53,662 nt of DNA from positions 1 to 53,662 of the forward strand of contig NZ_FNGO01000017.1 in NCBI RefSeq assembly GCF_900103135.1, written 5' to 3'. Below are positions 17,636 to 25,709 of this stretch, piece after piece. The DNA is from Halarsenatibacter silvermanii. Its GTDB lineage: Bacteria; Bacillota; Halanaerobiia; Halanaerobiales; Halarsenatibacteraceae. The position numbers and the translations under genes were made by a program. The notes under the pieces were generated by a model. It ran no database searches. It was not told the origin of the DNA and saw nothing but the letters and a program-made list of their open reading frames with translations. How positions within the stretch are numbered: the first letter of the stretch is position 1; every line of letters starts with the position of its first letter.

Positions 17636-17667
17636 CTCCACCTGTCATTGAAGGTGGGGTTTTTTTA
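17636..17667 (+). terminator. Riboswitch-controlled terminator before cbiM
   Basis: CTCCACCT (17636-17643) pairs with AGGTGGGG (17652-17659) and is followed by TTTTTTT. It lies between the riboswitch aptamer and the cbiM ribosome binding site, so it is probably the expression platform or part of it. Confidence 0.8.
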
Positions 17668-17721
17668 TTGAAAATTTAATTCCGGGCGGTTTAAATTAAT
17701 TTAACAAAGGAGTGGTGAATT

Positions 17722-18351
17722 ATTCACATCTCAGAGGGAGTACTGTCGGCACCTGTTCTGGCGGCCGGGATGGCGGCGGGCACAGCCGGGGTGGCGGTCG
17801 GTCTCAAAAATATGAATGAAGATCAGATTCCCCGGGCGGCCATAGTAAGTGCGGCTTTATTTGTGGCCTCTTTGATCCATGTTCCTCTTGGGCCCAGCAG
17901 TGTGCACCTGATTTTAAATGGAATTGCCGGCATATTACTCGGCTGGGTGGCTTTTCCGGCAATGCTGGTAGCTTTATTTTTGCAGGCGGTTTTATTTCAG
18001 CACGGTGGCTTTACTGTATTAGGTGTCAATCTTGTCAATGTGGCTTTACCGGCTGTTCTGGCTGGTTATTTATTCAGACTGGTTTTTGCCAAAAGCCGGG
18101 CGAATAAAAAGATTTTAGGTGCAGCGGCAGCACTGAGCGGGGCGCTGGCGGTTTTACTTACGGTATTGATGGTGGTTTTAACTCTGATTTTGTCGGACGC
18201 CGGGGCGTTCAGTGAGCTGGCCGGTTTAATTTTTGTTTCTCATCTGCCTGTAATCATAATTGAAGGTTTTTTGAGCGGAATGCTGGTAGTATTTGTGCTG
18301 AAAGTAAAACCGGGAATTATGAGAACGGAAAAGCTGTCAGCGATAAAATGA
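17722..18351 (+). CDS. cbiM: Cobalt ECF transporter substrate-binding membrane protein CbiM
   Basis: A 209-residue membrane protein that gives the ECF transporter its metal specificity. Read from ATT 17722 the protein starts (M)HISEGVLSAPVLAAG, the exact pattern of CbiM/NikM, whose N-terminal Met and His2 bind the metal. The next standard start, ATG 17770, would lose these 16 residues. AAAGGAGTGG (17705-17714) stands a few bases before ATT, and a TGA at 17716 closes the frame upstream. LIHVPLGPSSVHLILNG holds further conserved metal-site His residues. About six membrane segments follow. Start-codon choice apart, the assignment is firm. It is first in cbiM-cbiQ-nikL-like-cbiO under a B12 riboswitch. 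Confidence 0.92.
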   Translation: MHISEGVLSAPVLAAGMAAGTAGVAVGLKNMNEDQIPRAAIVSAALFVASLIHVPLGPSSVHLILNGIAGILLGWVAFPAMLVALFLQAVLFQHGGFTVLGVNLVNVALPAVLAGYLFRLVFAKSRANKKILGAAAALSGALAVLLTVLMVVLTLILSDAGAFSELAGLIFVSHLPVIIIEGFLSGMLVVFVLKVKPGIMRTEKLSAIK

Positions 18352-18369
18352 TAAGCGAGGCGGGAAATT

Positions 18370-19128
18370 ATGCTTACTGCTGAATTTTCCCGGGGAGATA
18401 GTCTTATTCACAGCCTGGATCCCCGGATAAAAATAGTAATCCTGGTGATGATGGCCGCAGTCACGGCTGCAGGAAAGAATTTATTTATGCTCGTCTCAGC
18501 TCTCGTTTTTTCTCTGGTGCTGGTCCTGGCGGCTGGTTTAAGAACAAAAAAAGTGATCAAACGTCTTTCGCTCTTGAATATTTTTATAGTCAGTATCTGG
18601 ATTCTGATACCTTTTACCTATCCAGGAGAGGTGCTGGCAGCAGCTGGCCCTTTTACAGTAACTTCCGATGGTATTATTTATGCTCTGCGCATCACTCTGC
18701 GGTCCAATGCCGTCATGCTGGCAGTTTTTGCTCTGCTTTCAACTTCTTCAGTATCTTCATTAATGCAGGCTCTTAAATATTTTCATGTCCCCAAAAAACT
18801 TATTTATCTATTTTTCTTCGTATACCGCTATATTTTTGTGCTCCAAGATGAATTTAGCAATATGCAGAAATCCGTTGAGGGCCGGGGTTTTACGCCTGCA
18901 ACCTCAGTGCACTGCTACAAAACTTATGCATTTTTGATCGGTATGCTGCTCATTAAAAGTTATGAGCGAGCCGCAAGAGTTTATCAGGCCATGCTGGCCC
19001 GCGGTTTCAAAGGGGAATTTTATGTGAAGGATGAGCTTGAGTTTTCTGCTGGCGATGTGCTGGTTTTTTCCTGCGGCTTTCTGCTAATGGTATTATTTTT
19101 TGAGCTGGAATTCGGTGTTTTTATTTGA
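18370..19128 (+). CDS. cbiQ: ECF transporter T component CbiQ
   Basis: A 252-residue transmembrane coupling protein that links CbiM to the CbiO ATPase. The start FSRGDSLIHSLDPRIKI matches the family, and five or so membrane segments follow. Two coupling motifs with conserved Arg lie in the C-terminal half, near VEGRGFTPA (about 177) and ERAARVYQAMLARGFKG (about 198-214), where A-R-G-x type signatures contact the ATPase. The start is ATG 18370. The gene ends at TGA 19126-19128 just before the next gene's leader. Confidence 0.92.
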   Translation: MLTAEFSRGDSLIHSLDPRIKIVILVMMAAVTAAGKNLFMLVSALVFSLVLVLAAGLRTKKVIKRLSLLNIFIVSIWILIPFTYPGEVLAAAGPFTVTSDGIIYALRITLRSNAVMLAVFALLSTSSVSSLMQALKYFHVPKKLIYLFFFVYRYIFVLQDEFSNMQKSVEGRGFTPATSVHCYKTYAFLIGMLLIKSYERAARVYQAMLARGFKGEFYVKDELEFSAGDVLVFSCGFLLMVLFFELEFGVFI

Positions 19129-19151
19129 AAAATTCAGAGAGGAGTTTTAAT

Positions 19152-19631
19152 ATGAAGATGTCGGCTGAAAATTTAACTGCAAAAGTCATGCTTCCGAACA
19201 CGGCCAGAAGCAAAAAATTTTTAGCTTTAACCGTAATATTGGCAGCAGCTGTTTTACTGATGATGACGGGCGAAGCTTCAGCTCACAGAATGATGATAGA
19301 GGAAATTTCCGAAGGGAAAATAGAAGTGGGATTTGATGATGGAACTGTGGCAGAAAATGTCGAAGTCGAGCTGTATGACGGAGAAGAAAACCTGGTCGAT
19401 GAGGGCGTGACCGATGAAGAGGGTATTTATGAATTCGATACTGCCATGGAGGTAGAGCGTATAGTTGCTTCTGATGATATGGGACATAGGGCAGTTTTAA
19501 CGCCTGAGTCCGACCAGGAGAACAAGAATTTTCTGCAGGTTTTGCCTCTGTGGTTGAGGACTTCTACAGGGGTGGGAATTTTGCTGTTAATTGCGGGCGC
19601 TGGCAAATTTTATAAAGCCAGAAAGGCGTAA
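19152..19631 (+). CDS. NikL/CbiN-like accessory protein of the cobalt transporter
   Basis: A 159-residue protein with a membrane segment near residues 22-42 ending ASAH, an acidic external domain of about 95 residues with the Ig-like pattern VEVELYDGEENLVDEGVTDEEGIYEF, and a second membrane segment near the C-terminus (STGVGILLLIAGAGKFYK). Classic CbiN is only about 100 residues, with two membrane helices and a short loop; this resembles NikL, the accessory subunit of nickel ECF systems. ATG 19152 is chosen for AGAGAGGAG seven bases upstream; TTG 19125, which overlaps the cbiQ stop, is less likely. Confidence 0.75.
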   Translation: MKMSAENLTAKVMLPNTARSKKFLALTVILAAAVLLMMTGEASAHRMMIEEISEGKIEVGFDDGTVAENVEVELYDGEENLVDEGVTDEEGIYEFDTAMEVERIVASDDMGHRAVLTPESDQENKNFLQVLPLWLRTSTGVGILLLIAGAGKFYKARKA

Positions 19632-19649
19632 CGTGTTTTGGAGGATAGA

Positions 19650-20480
19650 ATGGATCGAATTATAGAAGTAAAAAATTTGGCTTATACCTATAATGATGGG
19701 ACTGAGGCTCTGCAGGATGTCAACTTTGCTGTAAAGCCCAACTCCCGGGTGGCTGTACTGGGACCAAATGGTGCCGGTAAATCAACCCTTTTATTTCACC
19801 TCAATGCTCTTTATCTGGCTCAAAAAGGGGAAGTATATATCAAATCCAGAAAGATAGGTGAAAAGCATAAAGACTGGGTGAGAAAACTGGTCGGCCTGGT
19901 TATGCAGGATCCTGATGATCAGGTTTTCTCCACAACTGTTTATGAAGATGTTGCTTTTGGACTGGTCAACTTTGGCTGGCAGGACAGGGATAAAATTGAT
20001 AAAAAGGTAAAGCAGGCTTTAAAATCTGTCGATATATTGAATTTGCAGGATAAAAATCCTCATCATCTCAGTTATGGTCAGAAAAAAAGGGCGGCAATAG
20101 CCGGTATTCTGGCGGTTAAGCCGGAAATAGTTATTTTTGATGAACCTCTCTCCTATCTTGATCCTGCCGGCCAGAAAACATTGCGCCGGATTCTGGCCGA
20201 TCTGTATGGGGAGGGCAAAACTCTTCTCGTGGTAACCCATGACTTAGATTTTGCAGTAGAATGGGCCGATAAAATTATTATTATGAAAAAAGGGGAAATT
20301 TTCTACAGCGGGGATTATGAAATATTTGCCCGGCCGGATATGATCGAAGAAGCTGATCTGCGGCTTCCGAAGATCATGGAGCTGCTGCAGGAGCTGGAAG
20401 GGGTCGATTTGAAGCGGCTGGAAAATCCCCCTCGAGACGTCCGGGAAGCAGCAGAATATCTGAATAATTTGCCTGGATGA
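19650..20480 (+). CDS. cbiO: ECF transporter ATP-binding protein CbiO
   Basis: A 276-residue ABC ATPase. Walker A is LGPNGAGKST, the Q-loop MQDPDDQVFSTTV is typical of ECF ATPases, the signature is LSYGQKKRAAIAG, Walker B VIFDEPLSYLDP, and the switch His is in VVTHDLDFA. It powers metal uptake by CbiMQ. ATG 19650 is preferred to TTG 19638 because GGAGG lies just before the ATG. The gene closes the first riboswitch operon. Confidence 0.93.
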   Translation: MDRIIEVKNLAYTYNDGTEALQDVNFAVKPNSRVAVLGPNGAGKSTLLFHLNALYLAQKGEVYIKSRKIGEKHKDWVRKLVGLVMQDPDDQVFSTTVYEDVAFGLVNFGWQDRDKIDKKVKQALKSVDILNLQDKNPHHLSYGQKKRAAIAGILAVKPEIVIFDEPLSYLDPAGQKTLRRILADLYGEGKTLLVVTHDLDFAVEWADKIIIMKKGEIFYSGDYEIFARPDMIEEADLRLPKIMELLQELEGVDLKRLENPPRDVREAAEYLNNLPG

Positions 20481-20579
20481 TTGTCCGGGTTATTATCGAG
20501 CTTTTTTAGTATTTTTGCAGGAGAATTCTGTGTTATCTTTAAACAAATAATAACACGAAATTTTTAAACTTAATATTTC

Positions 20580-20768
20580 AGAAGCCGGGTGCCTCCGGTC
20601 ACGGCCGGAGGAGAATAGGGAATCAGGTGCAAATCCTGAGCGGGCCCGCCACTGTAACCAGCAAGCATTTGTATATTTTCCTGGATTTAAAAGGCCACTT
20701 GAATACCAGTGTATTCAGGGAAGGCATAAATTCAGGGATGAGCTGGAAGTCAGGAGACCTGCCTGGTT
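20580..20768 (+). ncRNA. Cobalamin riboswitch (second)
   Basis: A second B12 aptamer, almost identical in its core to the first: GGTGCCTCCGGTCACGG, GGAGGAGAATAGGGAATC, AGGTGCAAATCCTGAG, GCCACTGTAACCAGC, and GGAAGTCAGGAGACCTGCC at about 20744-20762. A terminator follows at 20924. It precedes the DUF4198 gene, placing that gene in the B12 regulon. Confidence 0.96.
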
Positions 20769-20923
20769 ATCTTCCTACAATTCTTCGATGGCAGGAAGAG
20801 TAGGTGAGAATATTCTGATTCGGCCTGGATGATGTTTTATTGAGCTTTATATGAATGTATAATCGATTATTCCAGGATTAAGGAATTAAGGGTTTCAGCC
20901 GAATTGGATATTTATCCTTATCT

Positions 20924-20958
20924 CACTCAACCTCTATCGGGTTGAGATTTATTTATTT
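20924..20958 (+). terminator. Riboswitch-controlled terminator before the DUF4198 gene
   Basis: CTCAACC (20926-20932) pairs with GGTTGAG (20940-20946), followed by atttatttatttt. It stands between the second aptamer and the gene, so it is a likely expression platform. The T-run is broken by As. Confidence 0.65.
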
Positions 20959-21091
20959 TGGCCCGCAGAATAAATGCCGGCTGCTGATAAAATTGCAAGA
21001 AAAAGGGAGGTGAATAAATGGTATAATCATGGGAATGAAACGATCACAACTGCTGTATTAAATTTATAACATTTACAAAGGAGGATTAAAT

Positions 21092-21877
21092 ATGCTCAAG
21101 AAATTAGCCATAGTTTTAACGATTTCAGTAATTATCCTGACGTTTAACTTCCTGGGTATCGCTGAAGAGATCCAGGCCCATGAAATTATTCTGGATTTTC
21201 CTCAGCAGATCGAAGTTGAAGAGGAAGTTGATATAGAAATAAGTTTCGGGCATTTTCCTGAGATGTATGATTATGAACACTCATTTTTTGCTGAGCTGGA
21301 AAATGGCGAGCTGAAGGTTATAAAACCTGATGGTTCCGAAAAGGAGCTGGGATTTACCAGGGAAATGGAGGAGGCCTATTCAGCAGCATTTACCCCATCA
21401 GAAGCGGGCATATACTGGCTGACTTTTACCAGCAAAAGGCCGGTAGTGGATAGAACCGATGATGGTGATGGCAAACAGCTGCGTTATTATGATGCCAAAG
21501 CTCCGCTGAAAGTTTCGGCTGACGAGGAAGATCTGGCTGTTCCCGAGACAGATCTGGCAGTTGAAGTGGTTAGCGCAGGAAACATTCAAAATAATGCGGG
21601 TGAGGAGATCACCCTGCAGGTCCTGTATGAGGGAGAACCGGCCGCTGATCAATCTCTGTCAGTTGTTAGTCCTCTGGAAGAGGTGCAGACCTACACCACA
21701 GATGAGAAGGGCGAATTTGTTTTCACCCCTGAAGAGGAGGGGGTCTGGTTTATTCATGTCAGCAACCTGACAGATACAGAAAAAGAGGGTGAGTTTGGCG
21801 GGGAAGATTATGACAGAATTCGTTATAATTCCGCCTTTTATATGGAGATCGAGGAAGAAGAAGGATGGTTATTCTAA
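21092..21877 (+). CDS. DUF4198 (NikK-like) exported metal-uptake accessory protein
   Basis: A 261-residue secreted protein. The signal peptide is residues 1-26 or so (IVLTISVIILTFNFLGIAEEIQAHE). The mature part holds two beta-sandwich-like domains: HEIILDFP...SFGHFPEMYD, and a C-terminal repeat with GEPAADQSLSVVSPLEEVQTYTTDEKGEFVFTPEEEGVWFI. This is the DUF4198 family, which includes NikK of nickel/cobalt ECF systems. No membrane anchor is visible. The B12 riboswitch upstream says the metal is cobalt. GGAGG lies nine bases before ATG 21092. Confidence 0.8.
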   Translation: MLKKLAIVLTISVIILTFNFLGIAEEIQAHEIILDFPQQIEVEEEVDIEISFGHFPEMYDYEHSFFAELENGELKVIKPDGSEKELGFTREMEEAYSAAFTPSEAGIYWLTFTSKRPVVDRTDDGDGKQLRYYDAKAPLKVSADEEDLAVPETDLAVEVVSAGNIQNNAGEEITLQVLYEGEPAADQSLSVVSPLEEVQTYTTDEKGEFVFTPEEEGVWFIHVSNLTDTEKEGEFGGEDYDRIRYNSAFYMEIEEEEGWLF

Positions 21878-21906
21878 AATCCTCAGAGTCGAATATTTTA
21901 TGTTGG

Positions 21907-21937
21907 CAGGGAGCTTTAAGCCCCCTGTATTTTTTTG
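21907..21937 (+). terminator. Terminator after the DUF4198 gene
   Basis: CAGGG (21907-21911) pairs with CCCTG (21923-21927), with an inner GCT/AGC stem separated by an A-C mismatch, then tattttttt. It ends the second riboswitch transcript. Confidence 0.7.
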
Positions 21938-21941
21938 TTTT

Positions 21942-22357
21942 TTCGTTGAAAATGAGTTTTAGTTTTACAAACGATTTCTGGAGAAGAACCTAATTTTTTT
22001 TAGATGTCTTACTGTGGCTGTATTGTTAAACCCACCTGCACATTAAAACAAACACAAAGGCACCGGATGCACAAAAATATATTCATATAAACATGTGCGA
22101 TGACGATTTAAACTTATCTGCCTCAAATTTTTCAGGGCGAGATCAACAGATCAAAATTCCTGTAACTGCCTGAACCAGGACGTTTTGCCGGGTTTTGAGC
22201 ATTTATTTTTGGTTTTGGGCAATTCTGGAACGAAAAATGCGTAAATAGTGGGTGGATACATGCATACAATAGCAATATCACTGATAATCAACAGGGAGAC
22301 CCAGGAAGAGATCGAAATCGCTGGGGGAAATTATTAAAAAAACAGGAGGTATCCAAT
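21942..22357 (+). other. Leader region of the hydrogenase operon, no gene seen
   Basis: About 415 bases between the terminator and the first hydrogenase gene. I see no gene and no clear -35/-10 pair. TTGTTAA (22023-22029) is half of a Rex-type operator, but the second half is not a match. ACAGGAGG at 22343 is the ribosome binding site of the next gene. Confidence 0.4.
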
Positions 22358-22888
22358 ATGGACTGCCAGTGCGGAGAGCAAAGAGAAGACCTGCAGAAAT
22401 TTTTGCAGCCTCTGGAGGAGATTTTAACTGAGTATGAAAAAAGCAGTGAAAATGAGCAGCTTTTTGAAAATGAGCAAAAAGAAAAGCATTTAATCCCCAT
22501 ATTACAGGAAGCTCAGGAGGAATATGATTACCTGCCTCAGGATGCTTTGAGGAGGATTGCCGGTCATCTTGACCTCTCTATGAGTGAAATATATGGGGTT
22601 GTAACTTTTTATACACAATTTCATCTGCAGCCCCGGGGTGAACATATCATTCAAATCTGCACAGGCACCGCCTGTCATGTTCGGGGGGCAGAAGAAATTG
22701 TCAGGGAGATGGAAAAAGAGCTGGGAATCAGCAGCGGTGAAACGACAGATGATCTGAAATTCACTCTTTCGACAGTAGCCTGTATCGGAGCCTGTGGTCT
22801 GGCTCCTGTAATTATGATCAACGAGGAAACATACGGCCGACTTACCCCCGACGAGGTGCCGGAAATTTTAAATCAGTATAAATCATGA
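22358..22888 (+). CDS. NuoE-like [2Fe-2S] subunit of NADH-linked hydrogenase (HydC-type)
   Basis: A 176-residue thioredoxin-like ferredoxin of the NuoE/HydC/HndA type. The four [2Fe-2S] Cys are in CTGTACHVRGA (about residues 105-110) and in VACIGACGLAP (about 145-150). The preceding part has LPILQEAQEEYDYLPQDALR and YGVVTFYTQFH, both hallmarks. An N-terminal extension with CQCG is present. It feeds electrons between the NuoF-like subunit and HydA in trimeric bifurcating hydrogenases. ATG 22358 has AGGAGG nine bases before it. The end overlaps the next start (ATGA). Confidence 0.9.
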   Translation: MDCQCGEQREDLQKFLQPLEEILTEYEKSSENEQLFENEQKEKHLIPILQEAQEEYDYLPQDALRRIAGHLDLSMSEIYGVVTFYTQFHLQPRGEHIIQICTGTACHVRGAEEIVREMEKELGISSGETTDDLKFTLSTVACIGACGLAPVIMINEETYGRLTPDEVPEILNQYKS

Positions 22889-23427
22889 GAGAACTGTCTC
22901 TTCACCTGCTGGATATTGCTCAGAATTCCATCCGGGCCGGGGCCGGCCAGATAGAGATCAAAATCAAGGAGGACGTTCCGGAAAATATTTTGCTGATAGT
23001 CATACTGGATGATGGGCGGGGGATAGATGAAGAGAGTGTAGAAAAAATTGTTGATCCTTTTGTGACCACCAGAAAGACCAGAGAGGTGGGGCTGGGGCTT
23101 TCTCTATTCAAGGAAACTGCTGAATTGTGTGGAGGCAGTCTCAGAATTGATTCTAAACCGGGTGAAGGGACTTCTGTAACTGCCGAATTTGAATATGACC
23201 ATCTGGACCGTCCTCCCCTGGGTTCTATCGCTGAAACGCTGGTCTCTTTAATCGCGGTAAATCCCGACCTGGAGATCATTTACCAGCATCAAAAGGATGG
23301 TCAGAGTTTTTATTTTTCTACCGGGGAAGTCAAAGCAGAACTGCAGGATGTTGATATCCAGAAACCCCGGATTTTAAAGTGGCTGGAAGAATATCTGAGA
23401 GATAATATCGCTGAGGTTAGAGGCTGA
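22885..23427 (+). CDS. HATPase-domain protein in hydrogenase operon (1)
   Basis: A 180-residue stand-alone GHKL ATPase domain. SLHLLDIAQNSIRAGA holds the N box, LDDGRGIDEE the G1 box, and VGLGLSLFKE the G2 box. No His-phosphorylation domain is present, so it is not a normal sensor kinase. Proteins of this type recur between nuoE-like and hydrogenase genes in Firmicutes and Thermotogae; a regulatory role is assumed. ATG 22885 overlaps the previous stop, so the genes are coupled. Confidence 0.8.
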   Translation: MRELSLHLLDIAQNSIRAGAGQIEIKIKEDVPENILLIVILDDGRGIDEESVEKIVDPFVTTRKTREVGLGLSLFKETAELCGGSLRIDSKPGEGTSVTAEFEYDHLDRPPLGSIAETLVSLIAVNPDLEIIYQHQKDGQSFYFSTGEVKAELQDVDIQKPRILKWLEEYLRDNIAEVRG

Positions 23428-23473
23428 TCTCATTTAGTTATAGATTGATAAATTCCCTCTGGAGGTGAGATAC

Positions 23474-23839
23474 TTGAAGTCACTGGATGAGTTGAGAGAA
23501 TTACGCAAAGAAGTTAAAGAGGATTTAAAGAACAGATCAAAGAAAGAAAAACCCGAGATAATAATTGGCATGGGGACATGCGGAATATCGGCCGGGGCCA
23601 GAGAAATTTTAAAAACGGTTCTTGATGAAATCAAAAAAAGAGATTTGGACATTGCAGTAACTCAAACAGGATGTATAGGAATGTGCGAAAAAGAACCGCT
23701 GCTGGATGTCAAACTTCCGGATCAGAGCAGAATTACCTATGGCCATCTGGATCCAGAGGATGTGCAGAAGATAATAGTGCAGCATGTTATAAATGGAGAG
23801 ATTGTGGAGGAGCTGGCTTTAGCCCGCCTGGAAGATTAA
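23474..23839 (+). CDS. (2Fe-2S) ferredoxin-domain subunit (HndB-like)
   Basis: A 121-residue thioredoxin-fold ferredoxin. The Cys residues are in IIGMGTCGISAGAR (about 31-44) and TQTGCIGMCEKEP (about 65-77), giving the C-x4+/C-x3-C pattern of the NuoF N-terminal-like ferredoxins such as HndB. It lies just before the NuoF-like gene and likely shares electrons with it. TTG 23474 is preferred because GGAGGTGA ends eight bases before it; GTG 23465 overlaps the Shine-Dalgarno. Confidence 0.83.
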   Translation: MKSLDELRELRKEVKEDLKNRSKKEKPEIIIGMGTCGISAGAREILKTVLDEIKKRDLDIAVTQTGCIGMCEKEPLLDVKLPDQSRITYGHLDPEDVQKIIVQHVINGEIVEELALARLED

Positions 23840-23885
23840 ACTAATATTAAATAGAGCAAACAACCCGGTAAAGGAGGAATGGCAG

Positions 23886-25148
23886 ATGAAAGAAACGTTT
23901 TATCGCTCACATGTTTTGGTCTGTACCGGAACCGGCTGCAGCTCTGCCGGGGCACAAAAGCTGAAATTTGAGCTGGAAGATCAGCTAGCAGATAGAGATC
24001 TACAGGATGAAATAAAGATTGTTGAAACAGGATGCCACGGTTTTTGCGAAAAAGGTCCAATAATAATTATATATCCTGAAGGCGTTTTTTATTGTGAGGT
24101 CGACGTCGCTGACATAGAGGAAGTAGTCGAAGAACATCTGCTTAAAGGCAGGACAGTTGATAGATTATTATACAGAGAAACGGATACTGAAGAGAAAATA
24201 CCGACTTACCAGGATATAGACTTTTATAAAAAGCAGCAGCAGATTGTGCTGGCAAACTGCGGTAAAATTGACCCGGAAAATATAGATGAATACATTGCCC
24301 GGGGTGGTTATGAAGCAGCCGGTATAGCTCTGACCGAGATGAGCCCGGAAAAAGTCGTTGAAGAAATAAAAAACTCAGGTTTAAGAGGCCGGGGTGGAGC
24401 AGGCTTTCCCACCGGTCACAAGTGGGATTTTGCTCATCAGGCTCAGTCTGAGAAAAAATACATTGTCTGTAATGCTGATGAGGGAGACCCGGGTGCTTTT
24501 ATGGATCGAAGCCTTTTAGAAGGTGATCCCCACAGTGTAATAGAGGGCATGATAGTGGGTAGTTATGCCATCGGAGCCGATGAAGGTTATATCTATATCA
24601 GAGCCGAGTACCCTCTCGCTATTGAACGTCTGGAAAAAGCTCTGAAAGATGCCCGTGATTACGGACTGCTGGGCGAGGATATTTTTGGCAGCGGTCATAA
24701 TTTCCAGCTGCATATCAAAGAAGGAGCCGGTGCTTTTGTCTGTGGAGAAGAGACCGCTCTTATGGCTTCTATAGAAGGAAAGCGGGGAATGCCCAGGCCT
24801 CGACCTCCTTATCCGGCTCAGAGGGGTCTCTGGGGCAAGCCCACCAATATAAACAATGTGGAAACATATGCTAATGTTCCTTTCATATTAAGAGAAGGTG
24901 CAGATAAATTTAGAGAAATAGGAACAGAGGAGAGTCCGGGTACAAAGGTTTTTGCTCTTACCGGCAAAATTCAAAATACCGGTCTGCTGGAAATTCCCAT
25001 GGGGACCACGCTCAGAGAAGTTATTTTTGATATAGGAGGTGGCCCGGACGAGGGCAAAGAGTTTAAGGCTGTGCAGACTGGAGGACCATCTGGGGGCTGT
25101 ATTCCGGCAGATTATTTAGATCTATCGATAGATTTTGATTCCTTGTGA
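23886..25148 (+). CDS. NuoF-like hydrogenase subunit, N-terminal part (frame broken)
   Basis: 420 residues of the HydB/HndC flavoprotein. A ferredoxin domain comes first (VCTGTGCSSAGAQ, ETGCHGFCEKGP). The FMN/NADH-binding part follows: GRGGAGFPTGHKW, NADEGDPGAFMDR, EGAGAFVCGEETALMASIEG, and the SLBB part TKVFALTGKIQNTGLLEIPMGTT. The frame stops at TGA 25146-25148 after DFDSL, where homologues run on with K/x-KVGSMMGSGG. That continuation is present one base back in the next frame. A -1 shift at TTGTGA would join them as DSL-VKVGSMM. The start is ATG 23886, with AAAGGAGG before it. Confidence 0.88.
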   Translation: MKETFYRSHVLVCTGTGCSSAGAQKLKFELEDQLADRDLQDEIKIVETGCHGFCEKGPIIIIYPEGVFYCEVDVADIEEVVEEHLLKGRTVDRLLYRETDTEEKIPTYQDIDFYKKQQQIVLANCGKIDPENIDEYIARGGYEAAGIALTEMSPEKVVEEIKNSGLRGRGGAGFPTGHKWDFAHQAQSEKKYIVCNADEGDPGAFMDRSLLEGDPHSVIEGMIVGSYAIGADEGYIYIRAEYPLAIERLEKALKDARDYGLLGEDIFGSGHNFQLHIKEGAGAFVCGEETALMASIEGKRGMPRPRPPYPAQRGLWGKPTNINNVETYANVPFILREGADKFREIGTEESPGTKVFALTGKIQNTGLLEIPMGTTLREVIFDIGGGPDEGKEFKAVQTGGPSGGCIPADYLDLSIDFDSL

Positions 25149-25684
25149 AAGTGGGTTCGATGATGGGCTCAGGAGGCATGGTTGTCATGGACGATGATAC
25201 GTGTATGGTAGATGTGGCCCGCTTTTTCCTCGATTTTACCCAGGGCGAGTCCTGCGGTAAATGCACTCCCTGCCGGGAAGGAACGAAGAGAATGCTGGAA
25301 ATACTGGAGAGAATCTGTGACGGTGAGGGCAAAAAAGGAGATGTTGAGCTGCTGGAGGAGCTGGGTGAGCATATAAAAGATACCGCCCTCTGTGGTCTGG
25401 GAAAATCCGCTGCCAATCCTGTTTTGAGCACCATTAAATATTTTCGCCAGGAGTATGAAGCTCATATCTATGATGAAGACTGTCCGGCTGGAGCCTGTCC
25501 TGATCTGGCGGGTGCATATGTGATTTCTGACGATTTATGTGTGGTCTGCGGTAAGTGTGCCCGCGCCTGCCCGACAGATGCCATAACTACAAATGAGGAA
25601 ACCTGTTTAATTGATGAGTAAGCCTGTATTTCATGCAGCGCCTGTGCAGATGAGTGTCCGGTAGACGCGATAGAACAGAAATAA
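25145..25684 (+). pseudogene. NuoF-like hydrogenase subunit, C-terminal part with internal stop
   Basis: This is the missing C-terminus: KVGSMMGSGGMVVMDDDTC, then SCGKCTPCREGTKR ([4Fe-4S] N3-type site), and two ferredoxin clusters. The first is CVVCGKCARACPTDA. The second begins only after an in-frame TAA at 25619-25621: CISCSACADECPVDA, ending at TAA 25682-25684. The reading frame up to 25621 gives 158 residues. Either the ancestral GAA/CAA-like codon became TAA, or it is an assembly error. The GTG 25145 overlaps the upstream TGA (GTGA), so reinitiation could make this part as a separate chain, but its last cluster would still be lost. Confidence 0.85.
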
Positions 25685-25709
25685 AGCAGGTCAAAGGAGG
25701 TTATAATCG

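Noticed and set aside
22023-22055. TTGTTAAA...TTAAAACAA region as a Rex operator for the hydrogenase operon
   Set aside because: Only one half-site fits; the spacing and the second half do not match the Rex consensus.
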